DNA from: CALARM01 sp036746235
GTDB taxonomy: Bacteria; Vulcanimicrobiota; SpSt-956; JAKJGF01
Assembly (NCBI GenBank): GCA_036746235.1
Contig: DAIOEN010000006.1
Span: 1-64,000, forward strand
Direction: 5' to 3'
DNA length: 64,000 bases
This document shows, piece after piece, positions 58,901 to 64,000 of the stretch. A program made the translations under genes and the position numbers. Within the stretch, counting starts at the first letter, position 1. Every line of letters starts with the position of its first letter. The notes beneath the pieces are model-generated. The model saw nothing but the letters and a program-made list of their open reading frames with translations. It was not told the DNA's origin and did no database searches.

Positions 58901-60539
58901 TCAGAATGTTTCCTTTAAAAAGGAAAAAATCATCCTCACATATTGCTTTATATGCCTTTAAAGGAGCCTTTAATTCAGAGAAGGGAGAAAAGTAAAAATT
59001 ATACAATTCATTGACAAGTAATTTTTCACCTTTTTTATTATAAAGTTTCAGTATATCTTCCAGGAAAAGAAGCCATTCTTCTATACCGGGTTCTACAAGT
59101 TTCTCAAGATTTAAATTCACATTTAAATCATCTATAGTATCCCTTATATACTGGGCCACTACAATAGAAGAAAAAAACCTTATAACTGTTTCCATAAGTC
59201 TGCAAACAGATAAGAGAATATTTCCGGGGTCACCGGAAGATTGCTGGTTTATCTGCCAGTAAGCATTGGCAATAGGATAGGGATATTGTTTATAAACCAG
59301 TTCTCTGGGGATATCAAGGGGTAAGACCCTTATCTGTTCAAGATAACCCTCTTTTACTTCAACTGTTTCGAAAAATCTTGCCTCAACAGATTTGAATATT
59401 TCCTGGGCTTTTTCTCCTGTTATATTAAATTTATTCTTATATAAATCAAGTCTCGCGACTTCCTGTTCCGAAAGAGGTCCGTCGGAGAGTGCCATTTCCA
59501 GAGCCGTTTCATATATAGACTCTCCCGAAGTCATATCATATTCCCTGGTTTTGCCTTCGGAGCTTTTCTTTTTAGAAACAGAAATTTCTGCAATATCTTC
59601 TTCCGCACATGGAAGACTGGAATTAATATCCTCTTTATAACTCCTCGGGATAAAGTCATGGCCGCACTGAGAACTTATATAGTGAACAATCCCGTTTTTA
59701 TTCTCTTTAAGGAAAAAAATCTGTCCGCTGTTGCATAGAGGGCAATATTCCATCAGAAAAAATGGATAAAGTGACACAGCAGGAATAAGTTTATTAAAAC
59801 TGCACAGATAAAGTTTATTTTTATCCAAATCCTTTGCAGATCTTATACTTTGAACCATAATATCCTTGAAATTGGCTCCCATATAAGATTTAATAATATA
59901 GTGTTTTTCAAGTTTTACAGGATCTTCACCCACTACGTAAGAGAGTTTATAACCTGTTAAAAAACCAAGAGTACCAAGTATTTCTTCCATAGCAGGCTCC
60001 AGAAAAAGCACTCTTTCTTTGAGCTGTTTTTTCGAGAGTTTGGAATAGGTATTTTCCATAAAAGTGAAATGATATTTAAGAAGTCTCGGAGCAAAATCAT
60101 TAAAGGAAATCTGTGTTACATCTCTGCCTTCATCTTTTAATATGGATTTAAGCTCCTTATAGGCCTTCGCAACATGGACATATTCGTCTTTTCTCTTGTC
60201 AAAATAAAAATCGGCCATTTCAGGTACAAGGAGTTTTTTATTATTTTCCTTGTAATATTTCAATATCTTTTTTAAAACATTGTTCCACTGATCGAGAGTG
60301 CATGTTCTGAGAGAAATACCGGAGAGTAACTTATCAATATCTTTATTGCTATTTTCATCCATAATATACTGGCCTATAACAATAGAAGACAGATATTTAA
60401 TTATTACTTCTATAAGATTGCCAAGAACAGAATGTTTAACTTCAATTGTATCATCTGAACTGGATAAAGTAATAAAATTTTTAAATGTCAAAGCAAGAGG
60501 ATAAGGATAGGTAGAAACTATCTTCTGCTCTATATTCAT
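52914..60539 (-). CDS. Giant coiled-coil protein with twin N-terminal modules and a C-terminal PQQ propeller
   Basis: This 2541-residue protein has two copies of one module (about 1-330 and 415-780). Both open with YPYPLA/YPYPIA and carry a helix with SSIVIGQYI / SSIVVAQYI. Each is followed by a short helical TerB-like segment (ALSDGPLSEQEVARL; CWSDGLLGEDERVYL). A coiled coil of some 1200 residues (about 850-2085) follows, with recent in-frame tandem duplications. A basic linker leads to a PQQ-type beta-propeller (about 2180-2541; GSLIWRFKATSPVTSSPAVAYG). Module 1 also has CPLC...CGH. There is no signal peptide or membrane segment. I chose the ATG at 60539 because an extended -10 promoter (60580-60588) overlaps the longer frame. 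Function unknown; it looks like a structural or polar-scaffold protein. Confidence 0.85.
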   Translation of the reverse strand: MNIEQKIVSTYPYPLALTFKNFITLSSSDDTIEVKHSVLGNLIEVIIKYLSSIVIGQYIMDENSNKDIDKLLSGISLRTCTLDQWNNVLKKILKYYKENNKKLLVPEMADFYFDKRKDEYVHVAKAYKELKSILKDEGRDVTQISFNDFAPRLLKYHFTFMENTYSKLSKKQLKERVLFLEPAMEEILGTLGFLTGYKLSYVVGEDPVKLEKHYIIKSYMGANFKDIMVQSIRSAKDLDKNKLYLCSFNKLIPAVSLYPFFLMEYCPLCNSGQIFFLKENKNGIVHYISSQCGHDFIPRSYKEDINSSLPCAEEDIAEISVSKKKSSEGKTREYDMTSGESIYETALEMALSDGPLSEQEVARLDLYKNKFNITGEKAQEIFKSVEARFFETVEVKEGYLEQIRVLPLDIPRELVYKQYPYPIANAYWQINQQSSGDPGNILLSVCRLMETVIRFFSSIVVAQYIRDTIDDLNVNLNLEKLVEPGIEEWLLFLEDILKLYNKKGEKLLVNELYNFYFSPFSELKAPLKAYKAICEDDFFLFKGNILKDELTPSEFFALIPDFIDAVENHGEDLSINQIKDLLLLFIPVVDNIISSLKFLIAYKLFYVKKAAYEKGKVRHEIIDCVGALSLEETEYYSENYFAQEKVYMSSTVDKNFPVLNLSPFFIVKEYQKGFGNQLFLYWRVTGDGSLEYSNYQGDIKFTSQDYAKDLIKSFRKFTSEKKINLVIKLLDWQKEKRKKDIKKGIRKIPQRGIVHEQDEQKKIQEEAKKAGETKKHARNSYRYALEACWSDGLLGEDERVYLDELKRILELSPSDVKVIEDSARVKFAEKIDRIKPVSQDKSDLAESLDFLEEEHQLLLKNLEERRQQIRSLERKNKSIEHERDILKESSEKLETEIVEKDKENVKLKKSFKELKVKLDSMVRRTDTEKSDEIEILNSKIIELETLREAGDKKNHKLTEELSSFKSKNSILEEQLEELEEKLKETQSNSISYMEKLGEIETDKSEEIEHLKKELKELQKKNNSLARLAQELTKKNEENKKLLQKLDEFDNLSKKLASLQELNKDKEKKILELAAESEELRKNKNEENKKLLQKLDEFDKLSKKLTSLQELNKEKENKILELAAESEELRKNKNDAEESNEEKEHEIGEIKKQLKDLAKTKNDLEKNLATAIKNKDALVKLVQDLKTRLDESKKFIEKAREVDTIKSRLQDLEEQNKELLNITEKRDQDCINLSHELERLNTENVFITGELDNYKSRLADMEEHNRELIALKEARDREYMDLIHELDRVSSESLSMRKDVQANKEEGETLLNLVNEFREKLVHSDKTTGDLQSRLERVEKEKAELLGSNDKQSQKIRQLVAVLNELREEKKILQTNVAEINKEKISMEDRLERILKEFSVAKQFINQAKIKIADYENLQNELVNLKAEHELCLSEKEKNDNGKSSEKLIDALLQVEQLGLRVSELEKEKEEFELIRDTLEKQLRETEDRILQSKAGGEDKDKLVQRLRDIDREKQELVKNNEKQKNTIIDLIKKTNSLNEENKKMTISVQSLEIEKEELIRLNQELQEKGTVSEIDMASFDAELLEIKSRNSSLMEHLEESNNRIRELEAQNKDLLLLQEKLTDLHKEKETYENELARASSELEKVRNTVRELTDKVALSEEITEQSRYEEMEALRKDILAGKEEIKSLEQEKNNYLKEKSKILLLLKGLKSKLSGKDKELEEMRNKAAGVTDDTNERVVILEREKEAFEDLKREKDRIISELETELQKLRTSLQDKEIDVTLHKVESEKERETFEDLKREKDRIISELETELQKLRTSLQEKKIDDTLRQKIEILEKEKETFEDLKIQKDRIINDLSSELQILKTSIQEKDVELKGKADIEFISLEQQKIAEAWDELRRAEENNMTELEEEWEKLSQNREEVEAQRACLEKDRELLKAIDIDTLEAEKRELESAWIELAEERENLKYLMKELEKRKEEQNRENNLLDTIKNKDQQIFILKEELESSLIELEEQRKFIQIEKEKLSEQYGNMQLKELQSQLEQEWKRLEEDRIKFEDDLSNLEEEKKLLEEEYRELSRKKAEVEQLMEQEPVTERSTLVLSHDDIEKFLAEHLPEEAMAPSGIPPSQEIKQEEISEAPPLHSLKKKGLFARLKKAVKFDRPSSEPEGQVEIYGESSINQDLSVDFFTSDWPMVMGGLTHNGFNDEETELLPPLKIRWKFGARGAINASPSIYKGISYFCSLDSTLYAINIANGEKLWEFKTGASVASTPAVAKDWVFFTAGQYIYALDRHNGSLIWRFKATSPVTSSPAVAYGNIYFGSTDGTFYALSVRTGQKIWEYITKGNNSYSPAVCEDIVYCCSKNERVFALDAKDGRKIWDYDVGCPVKSSPVIYQDAVLLVCENSLYSWNSKQGTLMWEFKSPSSLLASPAAGEGLAYLSIGGKTLYTIDMLKGNRIREYNIESTSNSSPVYANGTLYIGAGDGKLYSIELDSSKNFLPEEGLNITHYVVSLEGEILSSPAISSGYILVGTKKGFLYGCSSDVEE
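55073..55348 (-). repeat. 138-bp in-frame tandem duplication in the coiled coil
   Basis: The segment from 55081 recurs at 55219 almost unchanged (e.g. TGAAGTGACGTTCTAAG starts both). This equals 46 codons, and a more diverged third copy lies near 54940. The near-identical bases point to recent expansion. Confidence 0.8.
57154..57447 (-). repeat. 147-bp in-frame tandem duplication in the coiled coil
   Basis: CTCAATTCCTCCGATTCTGC begins at 57154 and again at 57301, exactly 147 bp or 49 codons apart. Both copies encode KKLLQKLDEFD...LAAESEELRKNK with a few changes. Confidence 0.85.
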
Positions 60540-60579
60540 ACAATATTTATGTCCCTGTAAAAAATTAAAATTTAAACCT

Positions 60580-60588
60580 ATTATAACA
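60580..60588 (-). promoter_or_regulatory. Extended -10 box of the giant coiled-coil gene
   Basis: Minus strand TGTTATAAT (60588-60580), a perfect extended -10. The -35 is weak. Transcription from near 60573 gives a leader of about 34 nt before the ATG at 60539. Confidence 0.55.
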
Positions 60589-60615
60589 CAAGACGATTGA
60601 AAAGAAAACACATAG

Positions 60616-60644
60616 TTGCTAAAAGTAGGTAAAAGATGTATAAT
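60616..60644 (+). promoter_or_regulatory. Promoter of the DHH/tRNA nucleotidyltransferase gene
   Basis: TTGCTA (60616-60621), a 17-bp spacer, TATAAT (60639-60644) with TG directly before. The expected start is near 60651, the first base of the heptamer array, so the array would form the beginning of the leader. Confidence 0.55.
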
Positions 60645-60650
60645 AAAATT

Positions 60651-60670
60651 CGCGATGCGTGATGCGTGAT
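60651..60670. repeat. GATGCGT heptamer array, three units
   Basis: CGC GATGCGT GATGCGT GAT: almost three units, between the promoter and start codon of the nucleotidyltransferase gene. Confidence 0.75.
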
Positions 60671-60700
60671 AAGAGAACTTGTTCAAACTAAAAATAGATT

Positions 60701-63295
60701 ATGGAAATAATTGCCTGTCACAACTGTACTGATTTTGATACTTTTGCCTCTATGGTAGCAGCGAAAAAGATCTATCCCGAGGCCGGTCTTGTTTTTTCAG
60801 GGATCTTTGATACAAATGTAAAGAAATTTATGACTTTACATAATGATCTTACTTCTTCTACAATTTCGATAAAAAATATAGATTTATCACAGATAAAAAA
60901 ACTCATCATTGTAGACACCAGATTGCCGGACAGACTGGGGCCTTTAAAAAAAATACTGGATAACCATGACGTTGAAATACATGTCTATGACCATCATCCT
61001 TACCATCAGGAGGATATAATAGGTTCTGTAAATGTAATTAAAAGCGTCGGTTCTACTGCAACCCTTCTGGTAGAAATAATAAAGAAAAGAAATATAACGT
61101 TAATACCTGGAGAAGCCACACTTTTTCTTCTTGGTATATATGAAGATACAGGTTCTCTTACTTTTTCCACTACCAGAACCCTGGACATAGATATGGCATC
61201 CTATTTATTATCCAGAGGAGCAAATCTGGATATAGTGGCAAGATATATAAACAGACCTCTTTCGGAGGATCAGAGATCTCTTCTCAATAAACTTATACTT
61301 TCATGTGAGACTTATAATTTCAATGGTTTTCAGATAGTTATATCCATATCAGAGGTAGAAAAATATATTCCCAAGCTTGCTCTTCTCACACATAAGATGA
61401 TTGAGCTTGAAAGGAAAGACGCCTTTTTCACGCTGGTAAGAATGAAAGAAAAAATCTACATAGTAGCAAGAAGTTTGAGTGAATCAATTGATGTCAACCT
61501 TATGCTCAGAGCCTTCGGAGGAGGAGGCCATATGGCAGCAGCTGCGGCGACAATAAAAGAAAAAGATATAAATAAAATAAAAGACCGTCTGCTGGAAATA
61601 CTTGAAAGAAATATCAAACCTGCTCTTGTAGCACAGGACATTATGTCTTTCCCTGTTAAAACAGTAGAAAGCAGTCTCAAGGTATGTGATGCAGTAGATA
61701 TAATGAGGGAACATGGACACAGCGGACTTATTATAGAGCAGGAAGGGGAAATATGCGGTATAATTTCTTTAACTGATCTCAAAAAAGCTTCAGAACATGG
61801 TCTTACTCATGCCCCGCTGAAAGCTTATATGACAAGGGATTTTATAACATCTCCTCCGAACATGCCTGTATCAAAACTTCAGGAATTAATGGCAGAACAG
61901 CAGGTGGGCAGAATACCTGTAATGTCAGAAAATAAGCTCGTAGGAGTGGTAACAAGATCGGATATAATAAGAACGATTCACGGTGCAAGATTATGCACAC
62001 CTCACCAGTTCCCTACCAGGATAGACGATATGGCACGACTACCCCGTATTATTCAAACTATTTTAAGACAGGCAGGCCAGACAGGAGACAGAGAAAAAAT
62101 CCCTGTTTATACAGTAGGCGGCTTTGTAAGAGACCTGTTGCTCGGTATAGAAAACTTCGATCTTGACCTTGTAGTGGAAGGTGACGGCATAAATTACGCG
62201 CAGAAACTTGCCCTATGCACGGGAGGAGATTTACGGATTCACCATGCTTTCGGTACGGCAGAATTAAAAATACCACAGGGATATCGTATTGACATAGCCT
62301 CTGCCAGAGCGGAATTTTACAGTCAGCCCGGAGCTCTTCCGAAAATAAGATACTCTTCAATAAAGCAGGATCTCATAAGAAGGGATTTCACTGTAAATGC
62401 CATGGCTCTTGGTCTTAACGGAGACAATTTCGGACAGATTATAGATTTCTTCAGAGGAGAAAAGGATCTTGAAAGCGGTCTCATAAGAGTACTTCACAAT
62501 CTGAGTTTTATAGACGATCCTACAAGAATATTCAGAGCCATAAAGTTTGAGCAGAGATATTACTTTACAATTGAACCGCATACGGAAAGGCTCATAAAAG
62601 GTGCCATAAAAAATAATATACTTGAAAAGATTTCTGCAGAAAGACTTCTGGACGAAATGGTAACTTTACTCAATGAAAAAAGACCTATTTCTTCCATAAA
62701 AAGAATGGATGAACTGGGGATCATGAAAGCAATTCACAGTGATATAAACATAGACAGGGAAATACTTGAACTGCTCAATGAAATATATAAAAATTTAAGC
62801 AATAAATATTATGTAAAAGATATAGATATAACGGAATGGCTGGTTTACTTTATTGCTTTCACTAAAAAGCTCTATCCGGAAGAAATAAAAAAAATAGGAA
62901 AAAAATTGAAGATCAGGCCTGAATTAATAGAAAAACTTGTATGGGAATGTAATTACTGCATAAACCTGAGTAATCCCGACAGGCTCAGCCCAAGTATCAT
63001 ATGCAAAGAACTGTCCGGCCTGTCAATGGAATTTTTATTTTATATGATGTCAGAGATAAAAAATAAAATTGCCAGAAGAAGAATAATAAACTATCTTACC
63101 AGATGGAGGCACGTTAAATCCACTGTATCAGGTTCAGATCTTATAGGAATGAATTATCTGCCGGGACCTTACTTCCGTCAGGCAATTAACGAAGTAAGGG
63201 AAAAGGTAATGGACGGCATCATAAAAGACAGAGAAGATGCCCTGGAATATGCCAGAAATTTTATGGAAACCATAGGAGCACCAAAAAAGCAGTGA
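60701..63295 (+). CDS. DHH-CBS-tRNA nucleotidyltransferase fusion protein
   Basis: The 864-residue protein has a DHH/DHHA1 phosphoesterase region (about 1-305; VDTRLPDR, DHHPYHQ, GIYEDTGSLTFSTT, FGGGGHMAAAAAT) and two CBS domains (about 310-430). A class-II poly(A) polymerase/CCA-adding head follows (about 465-600; VGGFVRDLLLG, FDLDLVVEG, RRDFTVNAMA, IDDPTRIFRAIKFEQRY), then a helical RNA-binding tail. This fusion is known in several phyla, where it adds A or CCA to tRNA 3' ends; the role of the DHH part is not settled. The nucleotidyl-transfer Asp pair (DLD) is intact. It has its own promoter at 60616-60644; no clear ribosome binding site. Confidence 0.93.
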   Translation: MEIIACHNCTDFDTFASMVAAKKIYPEAGLVFSGIFDTNVKKFMTLHNDLTSSTISIKNIDLSQIKKLIIVDTRLPDRLGPLKKILDNHDVEIHVYDHHPYHQEDIIGSVNVIKSVGSTATLLVEIIKKRNITLIPGEATLFLLGIYEDTGSLTFSTTRTLDIDMASYLLSRGANLDIVARYINRPLSEDQRSLLNKLILSCETYNFNGFQIVISISEVEKYIPKLALLTHKMIELERKDAFFTLVRMKEKIYIVARSLSESIDVNLMLRAFGGGGHMAAAAATIKEKDINKIKDRLLEILERNIKPALVAQDIMSFPVKTVESSLKVCDAVDIMREHGHSGLIIEQEGEICGIISLTDLKKASEHGLTHAPLKAYMTRDFITSPPNMPVSKLQELMAEQQVGRIPVMSENKLVGVVTRSDIIRTIHGARLCTPHQFPTRIDDMARLPRIIQTILRQAGQTGDREKIPVYTVGGFVRDLLLGIENFDLDLVVEGDGINYAQKLALCTGGDLRIHHAFGTAELKIPQGYRIDIASARAEFYSQPGALPKIRYSSIKQDLIRRDFTVNAMALGLNGDNFGQIIDFFRGEKDLESGLIRVLHNLSFIDDPTRIFRAIKFEQRYYFTIEPHTERLIKGAIKNNILEKISAERLLDEMVTLLNEKRPISSIKRMDELGIMKAIHSDINIDREILELLNEIYKNLSNKYYVKDIDITEWLVYFIAFTKKLYPEEIKKIGKKLKIRPELIEKLVWECNYCINLSNPDRLSPSIICKELSGLSMEFLFYMMSEIKNKIARRRIINYLTRWRHVKSTVSGSDLIGMNYLPGPYFRQAINEVREKVMDGIIKDREDALEYARNFMETIGAPKKQ

Positions 63296-63315
63296 TCAGT
63301 AATCAGCGAAGAATA
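63293..63315. repeat. CAGTGAT/CAGTAAT repeat at the nucleotidyltransferase stop
   Basis: CAGTGAT, CAGTAAT, CAGCGAA: three degenerate heptamers that include the TGA stop codon (63293-63295) of the gene. Confidence 0.6.
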
Positions 63316-63403
63316 GTGATTATTAAAACGTGTTTGTATTTTAACGAACAGTCTCTTATGTTAAACTATAAATTTATTATAACTGTTAACTGATACTTAA
63401 TAC

Positions 63404-63435
63404 CTGGTCACCGGTCACCGGTCACCGGTCACTGA
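63404..63435. repeat. GGTCACC heptamer array, four units
   Basis: CT GGTCACC GGTCACC GGTCACC GGTCACT GA. It ends 6 bp before the AGGAGG of the next gene. Each GGTCACC unit is a near-palindrome, so single-strand folding of the array itself is possible. Confidence 0.85.
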
Positions 63436-63455
63436 AAAAAAGGAGGTTCAAAAAA

Positions 63456-64000
63456 ATGTTTACCTTTGCAAATCCTGAAATATTATTTCTTATATTGCCG
63501 GCTCTGGTCTTTTCAATAACAGTGCATGAATTTTTCCATGCCTATACTGCATATCTGTTAGGTGATAGAACAGCCTGGAGCCAGGGCAGGGTTACATTAA
63601 ATCCTGTTGCCCATTTTGATCCTTACGGTTTTTTATTCATCATATTAAGTATGGCTGCAGGCATAGGATTTGGCTGGGGTAAACCTGTACCTGTAAACCC
63701 TTTGAGATTGAGAAATCCCAGGAGAGACATTATGTTTGTAACGGCAGCAGGGCCACTGTCTAACTTCTTTATTGCCTTTACCGCTGCCTATATTCATAAA
63801 ATTTTCTGTCTTTTTATGACAGTTCCTTCTGCCCTGGAGATATTCCTATCCTATCTCGTCATACTGAATGTAGGCCTTGGTATATTCAATCTTGCACCGG
63901 TACCGCCTCTGGACGGATTTACTATTCTTTCAGGCTTTCTTCCCTACGAACTTGCAAGAAATCTTGAAGGGTTAAGAAGATACGGCATGATACCATTACT
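63456..64000 (+). CDS. Site-2 protease family (M50) membrane metalloprotease, 3' truncated by window edge
   Basis: The first 181 residues of a polytopic M50 protein: the membrane-embedded zinc motif H24-E25-F-F-H28, then GRVTLNPVAHFDPYG, FGWGKPVPVNP, a GPLSN segment, and the second conserved motif NLAPVPPLDGF, whose Asp is the third zinc ligand. This is the short YwhC-type architecture without PDZ domains. A perfect AGGAGG lies 9 bp before the ATG. The frame is still open at the window edge; such proteins are usually 200-230 residues, so little is missing. Confidence 0.92.
   Translation, partial: MFTFANPEILFLILPALVFSITVHEFFHAYTAYLLGDRTAWSQGRVTLNPVAHFDPYGFLFIILSMAAGIGFGWGKPVPVNPLRLRNPRRDIMFVTAAGPLSNFFIAFTAAYIHKIFCLFMTVPSALEIFLSYLVILNVGLGIFNLAPVPPLDGFTILSGFLPYELARNLEGLRRYGMIPL

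Noticed and set aside
60540..60686. 49-residue upstream extension of the giant coiled-coil protein
   Set aside because: It is translated from a heptamer array and spans the promoter; the YPYP module starts right after the ATG at 60539.

Overview
This is an A+T-rich bacterial chromosome segment with densely packed genes on both strands. It contains no rRNA or tRNA gene that I could see, no CRISPR array, no phage module and no transposase. The cell plan looks like a free-living bacterium with a cell wall and probable lipoproteins: PBP1C, a PBP4-type carboxypeptidase, an Amj-type lipid II flippase, an alpha-2-macroglobulin lipoprotein, a c-type cytochrome and several Cys-containing signal peptides. 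It carries many eukaryote-like Ser/Thr kinases and very long TPR, HEAT, PQQ-propeller and coiled-coil proteins. That style fits a deep-branching, mostly uncultivated phylum, but no marker gene here lets me name it. Many starts use GTG or TTG, and several promoters have an extended -10 (TGnTATAAT).

Layout. 1-3.9 kb: the end of one gene, two small exported or membrane proteins, a PQQ-repeat protein, a cytidine deaminase and a HAD phosphatase. 3.9-7.1 kb: a HEAT protein with zinc fingers at both ends and an RlmI-type rRNA methyltransferase. 7.4-12.8 kb: a Ser/Thr kinase overlapping a DUF3782-type protein, a DUF885 protein, and a two-component pair whose histidine kinase lacks its ATPase domain. 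12.9-21.0 kb: an alpha-2-macroglobulin/PBP1C operon. 21.5-24.9 kb: a small glycine-rich protein with an elaborate promoter region, a TPR protein and an exported monoheme cytochrome. 25.0-31.3 kb: three tandem paralogous metalloprotease lipoproteins. 31.7-33.4 kb: an internally duplicated Amj-like flippase. 33.4-42.2 kb: a PAS/GAF sensor, a TPR protein, a TPR-kinase that is its paralogue, and DacB. 42.4-48.4 kb: an ATP-grasp protein, a second glycine-rich protein, and a HEAT/Ser-Thr kinase operon. 48.7-52.8 kb: SurE, a UPF0182 membrane protein and an M23-like lipoprotein. 52.9-60.5 kb: a 2541-residue coiled-coil/PQQ protein. 60.7-64 kb: a DHH-CBS-tRNA nucleotidyltransferase and a truncated M50 protease.

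The most striking non-coding signal is a family of heptanucleotide tandem arrays with the general form GTRAnnn. They occur in most of the longer intergenic gaps, often as facing arrays that can form hairpins, and sometimes reach into stop codons or supply a ribosome binding site. Two of them share identical flanks and differ by exactly one 7-bp unit. A second dispersed element of about 215 bp is present twice in opposite orientation, with a compensated base pair in its long stem. The two small glycine-rich protein genes share an identical 17-bp upstream site at the same distance from an extended -10 box, which suggests co-regulation.
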